Positions 1 through 11,060 of a stretch of DNA of 64,000 bases are shown here, one piece after another (positions within the stretch are counted from its first letter, which is position 1; every line of letters starts with the position of its first letter). Under the pieces are notes generated by a model, which was not told where the DNA came from, did not search any database, and saw only the letters and a list, made by a program, of their open reading frames with translations. Both the position numbers and the translations under genes were made by a program. This DNA is from Lucinisca nassula (taxonomy: Eukaryota; Mollusca; Bivalvia; Lucinida; Lucinidae), in the NCBI GenBank assembly GCA_963580285.1, contig OY757014.1, positions 99,078,072 through 99,142,071 of the forward strand, read 5' to 3'.

Positions 1-1131
1 CAAATATTAAAGACCTAGGCCCAGAGGTTTCAGAGTAGAAGATTTTTAAAGGATTTTCCCTATGTAAGTCTATGTAAAACCAATGGCTACCTAGGCGCGG
101 CCATATTTGGCGCTAAAGCTATAATTTGAACAATCTTGGTAGAGGTCCACTAGTTGAAGCTTCATACCAAATATCACAGACCTGGGCCCTGCGGTTCCAG
201 AGAAGAAGATTTTTAAAGGATTTTCCCTATACAATCCCATGTTAAACCGGTGGGCCATAGAGCGGGGCCATTTTTGGCACCAAGGCTACAATTTGAAGAA
301 TCTTGGTTGAGGTCCACTAGATGAAGCTTCATACCAAATATCAAACACCTGGGCCTTACGGTTTTAGAGAAGAAGAATTTTAAAGGATTTCCCTGTACAA
401 GCCCATATAAAACCGGTGGTCCCAGGGCATTACTGGACCCAGTGTTATAATTTAAACAATCTTGGTACAGATCCACAAGTTGAAGCTTCATACCAAATAT
501 CAATGACTTGCGCCCAGCGGTTTCAGTGGAGAAGATTTTTAAAGGATTTTTCCCTATGTAAGTCTATGTAAAACCGATGAGCCCCAGGACGGGGCCATTT
601 TTGGCTATCATTTGAACAATCTTGGTAGGGGTCCACTAGATGAAGCTACGTACCAAATATCAAAGATCTGGGCCTTACGGTTTCAGAGAAGAAGATTTAA
701 AAGATTTCCCTGTACAAGACCATGTAAAACCGGCGGGCCCCAGGGCGGGTCCATTTTGGCCCTAGGGCTATAATTTGAACAATATTGGCAGAGGTCCTCT
801 AGATGAAGCTTCATACCAAATAAGTGGTTTCAGAGAAGAAGATTTTAAAGGATTTCCCCTAAAACCGTTGGGTCTCGGAGCGCGGCCATTTTGGCCCCAG
901 GGTAATAATTTGAACAATCTTGGTAGAGGGTTCTGGTTTCAGACAAGAACATTTTTAAAGATGGTTGCTCATTTTATCCTATTTGTTGCTATGGCAACCA
1001 GAGTTCTGGTGACGTTTGATCCCAATTGGCCCAGTGGTTTAGGAGAAGATATCAATTTTTGACAGACGACGGACGCCGGATCCCTACCCCATCAGAATAG
1101 CCCACTGAGCACTTTGTGCTCAGGTGAGCTA
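1..1131 (+). repeat. ~160-bp tandem repeat array ending in a GGTGAGCTAA element terminus
   Basis: About six imperfect units of roughly 160 bp repeat a core near AATTTGAACAATCTTGG (near 124, 291, 450, 610, 773 and 908; the last interval is shorter). The array runs off the left edge. It is followed by GACGGACGCCGG (1068-1079) and a small hairpin, TGAGCAC-TTT-GTGCTCA, ending in GGTGAGCTAA at about 1131. The same terminus occurs at 43313-43522 and a related one near 42236, so this is probably the right part of a dispersed element whose middle is a minisatellite. No coding potential is seen. Confidence 0.75.
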
Positions 1132-1634
1132 ATAAAAGCAAGTCTAAGCAAGAGCTATGTTTTTTGCTATTGTTTATTTGCAATCAGGTTGTTTCTGTTC
1201 GGAGGGGTTTCCGCTTCTTCTTGGCGCCTTCCATATAATTATTTTTAACTTCTAATTAAGAAACTTTACACGTCAGAAATTATCAACGTCGCATTCACAT
1301 GTGTGAGGAATTGATACCGATTCTTCACATATGTGAGGAATTTGTACCAATTCTTCCCCACCCGAGAAAATGACGCACCAGTTCTTCACAGGTGTGACGA
1401 ATACTTACCAATTCTTCACCCGTCAGAAATTATCAACATGAGAAATTTTAGCACAAATTTTAACCCCAAAATTTATCGAAATTGACTATACGTAAATTTC
1501 ACATTTGGCAAATGTGACGTATTGGCGCCAATTCTTCTTATGGGTGTGAAATTCACGGAATAAGAAATTAACGGTTCAACAATGTCATCATTTTTGTTTT
1601 ATACACTTGCTCAGCGCGGCTGTCGGATAGTTCC
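1132..1634. other. Unassigned stretch with short degenerate repeats
   Basis: No gene is seen. At about 1265-1560 there are irregular repeats of a small palindrome-like motif, ATTCTTCACATRTGTGAGGAA, separated by ACCAATTC or ATTATCAAC words. They recur about six times with varying spacing and divergence. Confidence 0.4.
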
Positions 1635-1855
1635 TTAACTATTTTTGTACCAAATGGAATCTTCCACCTTATATATTCCAGGAATCCATTTCAAAATTAA
1701 GGGATGTCAGGTTATGTTTTCATCAAAATTTAGTTGGAAAATGGCTCAACTTTTCGCAAACAGTATAGGCCATGATCAGACGCCGCGTTCTGCGGCGTCT
1801 GATCTGGGCCTGCACTGTTCGCGAGGCTACCCGTTTTGGGGTTTCTGTAACCCTA
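1635..1855 (+). mobile_element. Truncated P2 element (TTAA-flanked MITE)
   Basis: TTAA at 1635 is followed by an end matching the P2 family (TTTTTGTACCAAATGGAATC). The element contains the HC hairpin at 1756-1823, with the perfect inner stem AGACGCCGC/GCGGCGTCT. Full copies end in CTGGTACTGAATGGG-TTAA, but this copy breaks off near 1855, where an S1 remnant begins. Confidence 0.7.
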
Positions 1856-1865
1856 GCAGTTTCTT

Positions 1866-1985
1866 TCGGTGGTAGGTTTATCTCAATGCCGGGTAAAAGT
1901 GCCTCAGATGCGGGAGCATTGTCTCAAAATGATCTAAATAGTGTTGACACGGACGTAAAACCCCAACACAAACGGAACAAAATAA
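1866..1985 (+). mobile_element. S1 SINE 3' remnant, old
   Basis: The sequence follows the S1 3' half in order: ATCTCAATG, CGGGTAAAAGT, GTCTC-AAAATGA, GTGTTGAC-CGGACGT and AAACCCCAA, then a degenerate A-rich tail. It differs from other copies at many positions, so it is probably an old insertion. Confidence 0.6.
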
Positions 1986-2084
1986 AGGCAACTGAAAGGA
2001 ACTGTGGTTAAGTCTGCAACAAATTACTGGGAGAAAGAGCTTCCGTTTGATGACGTCATTCACGGTTTAACATACTTGTCTCCC

Positions 2085-2690
2085 CTCAAACATTACGATA
2101 ACACACCCCTGCGTCATAGTGCAGTTTTACATATCCAAAAGTAGCCCCCGCCCATAGGGGCTTGAAGAAATATATGGGCCGCATGATGCTTCCACGCAGA
2201 GCTGAATCCGGCCCGCCCACACACTAGTACTGGTAAACCGCTTAGAGGATCTAAGCCTGTCCAGGAACCGCGGTGCGAGGCGGACCGTCCATGCTAATAA
2301 ACCCTATTGGTTTCATTGGGCGACAGGGCTTGAGATGTCGTTTCATCTCAACGCCGGGTAAAAGTCCCACAAAATTGGAAGCAACGTCTCCAAAATGACC
2401 TTTACAGTGTTGATCGGGACGTTAAACCTCAAATCAAACAAAAACAAACACTCCAAAAGGGTCAATTTTCTGAAGAAAATTTGTGATATTATTCTTATTT
2501 TTACTCAAAACATAGGTTGTGGGTACCCGTTAGAACCGCCTCATTGAGGCGGTTCTAACGAGTACCAACAACCTATGTCTAGGAGTAGAAATAAGGAAAA
2601 TAATGTATACACCCGTAAACCCCAGTTTTCTCTATATAAAGTGGCGTGTAAGGGGGTGTTTATTTCACGGACTTGTTAGCGTGTTGAACG
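2085..2690 (+). mobile_element. FB-B fold-back element carrying a nested S1
   Basis: The left end (about 2085-2141) resembles FB-B ends such as ATTACGATAACACGTCCGTG at about 49315. S1 interrupts it at 2143-2451, and it resumes at 2452. The palindromic core near 2515-2575 reads GAACCGCCTCA-TTGAGGCGGTTC inside a longer stem. The right end is ...TTTCACGGACTTGTTAGCGTG, the usual FB-B right end. Comparison with the uninterrupted copy at 49314-49564 supports the nesting. Confidence 0.75.
2143..2451 (+). mobile_element. S1 SINE, full length, nested in FB-B
   Basis: The head is AGCCCCCGCCCATAGGGGCT, and the tail is GACGTTAAACC followed by (CAAA)n. The short direct repeat TCCAAAAG flanks it (2134-2141 and 2452-2459) and fits a target-site duplication. 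No A-box/B-box promoter typical of tRNA-derived heads could be placed. Confidence 0.85.
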
Positions 2691-3882
2691 TTACAAAAGG
2701 TGTTAAATCCATGTGCTACAGTAAGTACTATTGGTGAAATTTCTTCTAATAATGATGCTAGGCTGGGATGATTTGAAGGAAATAACAAAATGAGTGCCAA
2801 TAAAAGTGTTCTATTCTAATATGTGAACTTTTGAGTAATATATCAAGCTTTTTCGGTTTTTCGGTCAGTTTTAAGTGGGCAAATCACACGAACTAAGCGC
2901 TTCTAATTGTGTCTACTTTATTCATAGCCTCCAACTGTGAAATAAAAAACTGCATTATCCAAGTTTGCAGATGAATGTAAAATTTGTCAGGAGAGCTGCC
3001 TCGGTTTTTGTAACATTGTTGGCTGGAATGACATAATATACCGGTTTACTGAGAAAGAAGAAATAAATAACGACGCCCGTGCGTGTCTCAGTGAAACACC
3101 TTCCGCCTTTTAAGTGGTATCTGATAAAATGACTGACACACGCACTACGGTTCGTTAGAACGCTCATGTTACGAATAGAATTTCCAAAGAATCCTGACCC
3201 AGATTTTATCAAAGTGGTCCTGCTCATGAATTTTAAAATGCCAACAATTGTTGATCTAAGCAGTTATAGTGCCTTATCTACAAATGTATCATTTTAATAG
3301 ATTTGAGTATCAAAATTTCAAGCTGAAAATCGTACATCCTATGGGCCTGACTATACTGCTTCCCATTTATATAATATTATACATATAGAGCTACTGTTCC
3401 TCTCTGGAACCGAATCACCATATATTCTCGAGAATGAAACGGCCTGTGTTTTCCTCTCAGTTTTAAGATTTTTTCTTTAACTCGAGCTTTTGATTCACCT
3501 GACTCTTTAAGGTCGCTAATAATATATATACCTTTACACATTAATTCTAACACGAGTTGCTTACATGATCTGTTTATAGAACTGTGTATTTTTTTTTTTC
3601 AGTTCAGTAAGAGAAAAAGGTTTGTAAGTCACATTTTTTGACAGCAATTAAAAGTTTTTCCATAGACACTTTGCAAACAAAAATAAGATTGGTTCTGATT
3701 ATTTTGGACACAATATTAAAATATTTTTGACGGATATTATAAGGCTCCGTAAGGAACATAGTGGATGCGTAAGGAACATAGTGGACTAAGTACCATTGTC
3801 GTTTTTGTATGGGAAGTTGTGTTTCAAACTTGCCAACATTTACATTGTGCTGTGCCCTGACTTTAGAGAGTTCGTTTGTTTG
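2691..3882. other. Unassigned, AT-rich
   Basis: No open frame worth calling is present. A 19-bp direct duplication, GTAAGGAACATAGTGGA, occurs twice at about 3750-3786. Nothing else was recognised. Confidence 0.4.
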
Positions 3883-4175
3883 TATTGGAGTTTAACGACC
3901 CAGTCAACACTATTTAGGTCATTTTGGAACCGGTCAGTTAACCTATCCACATTTTTCCTGGGCAGGCTTATACGTAAGTGGTTAACCAGTAAAGTGCACA
4001 TTCTTTCGCCAGAAACTGACAACTGCCCTTCTTGAATCAGCGGAAGGGAGAGAATGACCGAAGAAAATATTTCATTATCAATCTCAAAGAAAGAATGTTG
4101 CCGACCCCGGCAGGCATCGAACCCGCTTCCTCCTGAACACCAGTATGACGCGCATCTGACCGAGCTACCGAGGCA
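3883..4175 (-). mobile_element. S2 SINE, tRNA-derived, full length
   Basis: On the minus strand the head reads GCCTCGGTAGCTCGGTCAGA, like a tRNA 5' half with an A box. A B-box-like GGTTCGATGCC follows. The body contains CAGTTTCTGGCGAAAGAATG. The 3' end (left side) carries GTTGACTGGG..GTTAAACTCC and a (CAAA)n-type tail, closely resembling the S1 3' tail. S1 and S2 may therefore rely on the same partner LINE (inference). Confidence 0.75.
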
Positions 4176-5027
4176 GGCATTGACTTGGGAGATAAGTTAC
4201 TTAAAAGATGTAGCACTTTAGTCACATAGATAAATTAGCCGGGGATTTGAAATTCATAGCACCCGTATTTAAGGAGTTTAACTATATTACGAATTTATTT
4301 AGAGGTCTCTCAGCATCTTGAAAATGGTGTGAAAAAATCAAAAAAGTGGAGAAAAAGTCAAAAAAAGGGGAGATAAATGTTCCTACCCTCTTTTCCCATT
4401 TAAGCATCCAAACAATTCCAAACGACATCTCCTTTGAAACTACAAGGCCAATTGGAACCAAATTATATGTGAAGCCGCCATGGGGTGGAGGAACAAACAT
4501 ATATTCTGAATATCTGGGTCACATGACCAAAATGTCCGCCATGCCCATATATGGTAAAAACCTTTGAAAATTGCCTTCTCAGGAATCAATCGACCGATTC
4601 CCTGGAAACTTGGTATACAATATATGGGACCCTGGCCCTATCGAATTTGTTCAAATGATGACATTTCGTTGACCTTGATCTTTCTTACGTCAAGGTCACA
4701 TTCGGTCACTTAGGATTTTCTATGGAAAAGACAGGGTTTTCTGGTTCTGTTGCAACTTATGACATCATAGTTGATATTTGCAATCAGCTTAATGATCCTG
4801 GGGCCATAAGATTAAATAGTTTTTTTTTCTAAAACTACTGAGCTAACTGATACCAAATTACATATACTGCATCAGTGTGGTCGAGAAATCCAAGTTTGTT
4901 AGAGGGATCTGTGTGATCGTCACACCAATAACGGCCAAAAGTGATTTTAAATTCTGCATCTCAAGAAATACAAGACCTTGGTATGCAGCATTTTGGACAC
5001 TATTCCCTTAGATGGTTCAAAGCTGAC
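4176..5027. repeat. Dispersed-repeat-like stretch, no gene
   Basis: From about 4430 to 4790 the text has the style of molluscan repeats with TCAAGGTCAC-type words (ACGTCAAGGTCACATTCGG near 4688). The related phrases TCAAGGTCA and GGTCAAAGGTCAAGG occur at 34190-35310. Short open frames on either strand show no recognisable domain. Confidence 0.35.
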
Positions 5028-5377
5028 TACAGTCGAACTTCAATGGCTCGAACACCTTTGGGACCTCGAAAATCTGTTCGAGACAGGGGTAGTTCGAGCC
5101 AATGAAATTACTGTCAGGAGGCATAACTAGATATTTTTAGACATCTTTTCGGTGTTCTATAATAAAAATGTATGCAATGTGTACTCATTAGAAGCGCCTC
5201 ATCGAGGCGATTCTTATGAGTACACACAGCATACATTTGCAAGATAAAAGACTAAACTCTCCTTAATTATCCCCCACTATTTCTTATGTAGAAGATTTCG
5301 CTAGGGGCTCAAGAATGGGTTCGACACATCTATGGTAAACGAGCCATCGGTGTTCGAGCCATCGAAGTTCTACTGTA
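5028..5377. mobile_element. Pg1 MITE, complete, TA-flanked
   Basis: Terminal inverted repeats of about 28 bp (left CAGTCGAACTTCAATGGCTC, right complementary to CAGTAGAACTTCGATGGCTC) are bounded by TA on both sides. This is the pattern of pogo/Tc1-like non-autonomous elements. The centre holds a hairpin at about 5190-5225 (TGTACTCATTAGAAGCGCCT and its complement), a cousin of the FB core. A second copy lies at 32953-33281 and a core fragment at about 57842-57890. Confidence 0.8.
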
Positions 5378-5498
5378 TAATGTATGCGACGGCAACAAAA
5401 GAAAACAATGGTTGATTTCAAAATAATTTGGCATCAATGGTCCTGGGATTGGCCTCTACCAAACCATTATGGTCTGTTAAAATAAATGGCCACCACGG

Positions 5499-5530
<32 letters not shown>

Positions 5531-6449
5531 TTTATGCCCACTTGAGCTCTGATGAGCGTAGTTTCCCATCGGCCGCTTGTTTACAATTTTGTGTTCAGAG
5601 CATTTATTAAAAGTCGCGTAAACTTGATGGCAAGCGAAAACCATATCTAATTGCCGTTGTCATGATACAGCAGCCACAGTTTTCTACTTTACTGATTGTG
5701 CTTGTTTGGTTATCTTTTGTTGCTTAGCTTCATAATCAGTTAATTGGTGACCAGTGGTAGTTGGGTATGAAGTTACCATGGCAGCAATACCTCTGAAAGA
5801 CGACAAGTGAAGATAACAGCGCGGCCCTATTTCAGTTTTGTTTTGTTTTGTTTTTTTTCAAAGGGTTGGTAGATTTTTGTTCAGTATTTCATAATTGAAG
5901 GAAAGTCGTGTTTTAATGAGTTTACGCCTCTGAACTATCAATCCTCCTTTTGACTGAAGGTGTGCGAAATTTTACTGCGAACAAAAAAGAAACGTTATAC
6001 AGTATTTGGTGGAACGATTTTACTTAAATGTTTTAGAGGTTTATTGTTTTGGGTTTTAACATTAATTTTGCTGCAAAAAAAGATACTGTACTAAATTTAA
6101 ATATCGGCATCTAATTCTCCAGCTGCGGATTTGATATACTCCAGCTTATTTGCTGATTGAATGACTCTGGTTTTGGTCGATTTGTTGGCAAACATGCGCA
6201 AATTGAGGTCACCAAGTTACATGAAGATGCAAAAAAGTTCATTGGAGAGTCTGTGTTGAACCCGATGTCCCCAACCCGTCTTGACAAAGGTGAAGAGAAG
6301 AAGCTTGATTTACGGAGGAATCGTAACATTTATTATGCCAAACATCGTCCCTGTTCACTGTTCAATATATCTGACATATTAGGTTTAACCTCAAGTAAAT
6401 TAACTTGCCCGCCTAGTTCCTTTCATATGTACAAACGCATTTCCGCCAG
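5378..6449. other. Unassigned, with a GT/G tract
   Basis: A (GT)n run followed by poly-G lies at about 5498-5529. A 110-codon open frame at 6157-6489 (+) shows no recognised domain and runs into a decayed LR region, so I do not call it a gene. Nothing else was recognised. Confidence 0.35.
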
Positions 6450-6965
6450 AACGCCTGAAGGTAGGTGTCTGATGCTCTGTCTCTGGTAGGGTTAACCGGA
6501 GCCTAACTGTTTGGTTCCTTTGCTGCAGAATTCTAGCTATATTTCATGCTGTCGAGTCCTCATCGTTGTTTCATCTCTTTAGTCGTTTGATTTTCTGTTC
6601 TCGGAGATGTTGCACTGATGAGCTAGAACTAAATCATGTAGAGTGAACAATGTATCGGTTTTAACCACGACAATCAAGGGCGAGTAGTGTGACCACCAAA
6701 AATCTATTAAAGTGTCCAACCCCACCTCGGCCCCCGTAAAACTTCTTACTGACTCCGTCGTCGATCCTTTTTTGCGTTTTATTATTTTCATAGTTAGATT
6801 TATGTATTGCTAATGCCTTTTTTTATTTTGGATAGCCGTTCGGTCATGTGGGGAGATAACTGTCATGCTGGCTTTCCATCCATGACGTTTTCATTTTGTA
6901 GTTTTGAATGGTAGGTGCGAGATATTTTGTATAGATTCCTGATAATTGCATACACTCTGTTTTTC
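6450..6965 (+). mobile_element. LR retroelement 3' region, heavily decayed
   Basis: The order of phrases matches better copies: GATGCTCTGTCTCTGG, GTTGCACTGATGAG, TTTTGGATAGCC and ATTCCTGATAATTGCAT. The last is a damaged form of the usual end, ATTCCTGATCATTGCC. No coding part survives. Confidence 0.6.
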
Positions 6966-8730
6966 AAACGTGATAACTCCTGATGGCTTGTCATAGAAGG
7001 CCTTTTTGGCCGATCTATATGAGACAATTGGGGTGGTTGGGTGAGGCAAAGGTGACGTGTATATTGCGTCAATAGGGCGTCCAGCTGATATTGCCTTACA
7101 GCTGGACAAGACCTGCTGTTCTTCCAGCAGTTAAGGGTAAAGGGGGAATACTGTTATTACTTCTGTTTCTGCTTTTCCATTTTCCCGTTTCTCCTTTGCC
7201 CCTTACTTTCATCTGCTCAACTATCTCTTCTGTCGCTTTTCTCCCTTTCTGGAGAGAGGACAAAAATGACCAACAAGGGGTGGCGTGCCTACAAATGCAA
7301 AAACAATCAATATATGGGACTCATGTCAGAAAAAGGAAGTAGTAATAAAGGAGATGAAGAACAGATTAACCAGTGTGTGACAAGAGACACAGGATGATTA
7401 AGAGCTAATGGTGAATAGAGGGACATGGCTATCGTAGGCAGGTTGCCCAACAAAATGGTAGAAAGTAAGTGCAGGTGACATCTTAAGACGCACGTTTACA
7501 GGTTATACCACAACTCTGGGAAAAGGGAAGATAGAATAATGTTTAAGGGATGGCTTTACGTTACATTAAACCTCGGGTACAATTTATTTTTAGTCGTGCG
7601 ACTTAACAGAAAATAAGGTACCAAGTAAGATTTTAAATGGCAAGTAACATTTACGTTTTTAAAATAATACTGTCGATGTTACTTTGGGAGCCTTCAGCAC
7701 AAACCGGAAACTTTGGATAATGATTCTTGAAATATACAATGTATTCATTAAATGCTGATAGTTTCAAGTCACCAGTTTAGAGAATCACTTGCCAGTTCAC
7801 CCGCTGACAAATATGCTTGGTGATGTATATTCCCCTCACTAAATATAAACCGGAAGGAAATGGCCATCAGTAACTTTTCAAAAATATATCTATCGGTCCC
7901 TGTTATGATACATCTATGACCAGCCAGTAAAATAATTTAGTTTATGTTGGTTTTAATATAAATTTTTATCAAGATCTGTGACACAACAGGAAAACGTGGT
8001 AAAATGGTCCATAGGTATCGGAGTCCCTTGTTCATTCACGGATTGAAACAGAGTCATCAAGTGTCACATGCACGTGCAAAAATAACCGTCCTTCATACTG
8101 ACGAAAACGAAATTGTTTCAAAAAGTACTAAAAATTATTTAGCGCGAAAATAGTGTAAAATTTACCAAATTTTTAGGTTAAATTTCAATGGTCAAAATTT
8201 ATGGTAACACCGGATGTAATTAAGTCATATCATGAATTTTGGTGTCTTCGAGTATTGACATATATTTTGGCTGATGCAATAAATCAACATTCATTTGTAA
8301 GCGCAAGCTACACATAACTAAACTCAATCCAACTATACCATCCGCATGGGGTTGGGTGTAAACTCATAGAATTTTCAACCCCTTTTCCCCACCAGATTTG
8401 CTAAATAATCACATGTCATCGCATCATATAGGTTAGGCTCCTCTCTCAATGAAACGGCACAAATAAAGCGTGAGAATTTTGGGTGCATTAAATTTTTCGA
8501 AATCTGGTCTCAAATCCCGGACTAAATACATAGCTTTCATAAGATATTTCTTGTAATATTTTTAGTTATTTGTTTCAAATGAAATTTATAACGGTTAATT
8601 GAAAGAGACTGAAAACAATTTTCTATTCACCCATAATTATGCAAATGCAGGTATAATGCGGGTTAAAATGTAAACCTTATTTTTCTTGACATAAAATAGG
8701 ATTTACAAGGGCATTACATGAGCATGTTAA
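6966..8730. other. Unassigned
   Basis: No repeat family or gene was recognised over this 1.7-kb stretch. Open frames are short and low-complexity. This is one of the longest stretches without an identifiable repeat. Confidence 0.35.
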
Positions 8731-9346
8731 CGTGATGAAAATAAAATTTGATAAAACTAGCCAATATTGTTTGTTGGAATGTACATAAATAATAATAATA
8801 AAAAAAATAATAATAATAATTTTGATACTTCTATATCTTCTACTACTACTACTACTACTACTACTATTGCTACTTCTAATACTATTAGTGATAATAATTT
8901 TAATAATAAAACGATGATGATAATAATTATACTGCTACTAGTTCTTCCACTGTATACTGCTAATATTATTGTGATCCCCGACGATCGGGGTATTAAGAAA
9001 AAGATTGGGCTGCATGATGCTTCAACGTAGAGCTGAAACTGACCGCACATGAGTACTGGTAAACTGCTAAGGAGGTCATAGCCTGCCAAGGCAAAGTGAT
9101 GTGAGTCGGACCGTCCCTAAATATAAATCATTATGGTTTGTTTGGGCGGCAGGGCTTGAGAGCCATTTCATCTCAATGTCCGGTAAAAGTCTCCTAAATT
9201 GCAAAGCAACGTCTCCAAAATGACCTTAATAATGTTGTCGGGAACATAAAACCTCCATTCGAACAAACAAACCACTACTACTCATACTACTTATAATTAT
9301 TAAAAACAAAAACGATTACAATAATAGTTATGCTCTACTACTACTC

Positions 9347-9401
<55 letters not shown>

Positions 9402-9465
9402 AATAATAATAAATATGATAATAATATTAATCAATGATAATAATAATTATTTCTTGCTACTACTT

Positions 9466-9505
<40 letters not shown>

Positions 9506-9660
9506 GACTTCTGCTGCTGCTGCTGCTGCTTCTATCACTGTACTACTACCACTACTTCAACAATTATTATTATAATTATTATAAACGTGATGAAAATAAA
9601 GTGGATAAACACTAGCTAATATTGTTTGTAGAAAGAACATTTAACAATAACAATAATAAT
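8731..9660. repeat. AAT/ACT/CTG trinucleotide microsatellite cluster
   Basis: Runs of (AAT)n, (ACT)n and (CTG)n lie at about 8790-8870, 9330-9420 and 9465-9530, separated by an old S1 at 8974-9271. Sequence outside the runs is duplicated: CGTGATGAAAATAAA followed by CAATATTGTTTGT occurs near 8732-8776 and again, with changes, near 9583-9632. The apparent open frames here are microsatellite translations. Confidence 0.8.
8974..9271 (+). mobile_element. S1 SINE, old diverged copy
   Basis: The head hairpin CCCCGACGATCGGGG, the body (GGGCTGCATGATGCTTC) and the tail (GGGAACATAAAACC then CAAAC) follow the S1 order with many substitutions. Confidence 0.75.
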
Positions 9661-10031
9661 AATGATAAGAAACGATAATAATAATGTGTTATTCTTGATG
9701 TTGGAAAGGAGGGTGCTAAATATCAGAAAGACCAGTCTTTTTGCTGATTGTGCTTGTCGGTTTATGATTTCACTAAGATTGTGCTCACTGATCACACCGT
9801 GCTAGGCGAAATAAAACGATGAAGTTGCCTTTGCCGTTATGAGAATGCACGTTGCAATTTACCAACCGAATAAGTTTGAAGATAGCCAGTGTGGATTTTG
9901 TTCCATGACTGGCTTTTCAAATCCGGATCAGTTGCAACGCTTATGACGCAGGTTATCGAAAGGTTTAAACATTTCTACAGAGGACCCTTATTTAAACGGA
10001 AGTATTTGTTATCAAAATGTTTACCGTTCTA

Positions 10032-10064
<33 letters not shown>

Positions 10065-10199
10065 CGTCCTTATTTATAGAGGGTAACACATTTAGTAAAC
10101 TAGTACTAATCTTCCATGTGGCCCTCTTTTCCTGGGTAGAAACCAGTACTAAAGAATTTGACACTATAAAGAATCCCAATACAGACATTTATCAGTCAC
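9661..10199. other. Unassigned, with an (AAT)n run
   Basis: A pure (AAT)n run lies at about 10034-10064. No gene or named repeat was recognised otherwise. Confidence 0.4.
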
Positions 10200-10956
10200 C
10201 CCCTATATATATTGCATTGTAACACAACGACCTGATAAAGATATGCTACCTCGTATATCCGGACAAATACGACACACTGGATGCATGGTGGTTAACCCAA
10301 TCTCGGTTGACAGCTTTGCTTACCTCTTTTAATTGCACGCCGGTGGGTCAGGCCTCAGATTGTATGACGGCTCCAGCGTAAATGCTTATTGAGAATTAGA
10401 GAGATCTAATTCAAGGTAATGTTGGTTGGTGCCTGATGCTCTGTCTCTGGTCGGGCCCATCGGAGTGTAACTGTTGGTTTCCTTTTGCTCCGACATTACG
10501 GTGGTTTCTTGCTGTCGGGTCCTCACCGTTGTTTCATCTCTGTGGTTGTTTGATTTGTGTTCACGGAGATGTTGCACTGATGAGTTAGTAAGCCTTCATG
10601 CGGACTGATCAAATTATTTGTCTAAATTGCGACGGAAGTAAGGACGAGGATTGTGGCCACCTTATATCGATTTAAGCCCCCCAGTGGAATTCGTTTCCGC
10701 TGACCGTTCCAAGGCGGTTCTTCTGTCGCGGTTTATTTTTGTTATGGTTTGTCTTTGGGTGTTTGTGTCGCTTATATTATTTTATTTTGGATAGCTTATG
10801 GCCATTTTGTGGGAAAGTAACTATCCTTTTGGCTTTCCACTGTTGGTGTTTCCATAAGGTCTGTTTTTTTCATGTTTGTGTTTCTTTCCCTTTGGTGTCT
10901 CTGATGGGAGCTTTGGGTTGATTGTATCGATTCCTGATCATTGCCTCCACTTCTAT
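10200..10956 (+). pseudogene. LR retroelement 3' fragment with frameshifted C-terminal coding end
   Basis: At 10270-10379 the plus strand encodes TGCMVVNPISVDSFAYLF, then a stop. After a one-base shift it continues NCTPVGQASDCMTAPA and stops. An extra T in CTCTTTTAATTGC explains the shift, since the other copies have CTCTTTAATTGC. The rest is the 3' untranslated part, ending at CCACTTCTATTTTT near 10956, the usual LR boundary. The parent protein is not identified. Confidence 0.65.
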
Positions 10957-10961
10957 TTTTC

Positions 10962-11060
10962 GGTCGATCGTTTACGATCGACCCTAATTTACTAAATAGC
11001 AAAACGGAATTCCTGCAGTTGTCCATGTGACCATCACTGATTTGGGAAAACCAGTATTAA
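10962..11060 (+). repeat. Hairpin-containing dispersed repeat
   Basis: The inverted repeat GGTCGATCGTTTACGATCGACC is followed by TTACTAAATAGC and GTCCATGTGACCATCACTGA. The same arrangement, hairpin then GTCCATGTGACTATCACTGA, recurs at 18355-18440, and part of it near 12148-12170. Confidence 0.55.

Noticed and set aside
6600..6640. Hammerhead ribozyme core (CTGATGAG near 6616, also near 10577 and 15132)
   Set aside because: No CGAAAC-type partner or closing stems were found at suitable distances. The word is part of the LR 3' sequence.
8757..9619. Several frames on both strands (for example 110 codons minus)
   Set aside because: They are translations of AAT/ACT/CTG microsatellites, giving poly-Ile, poly-Asn, poly-Leu or poly-Thr.
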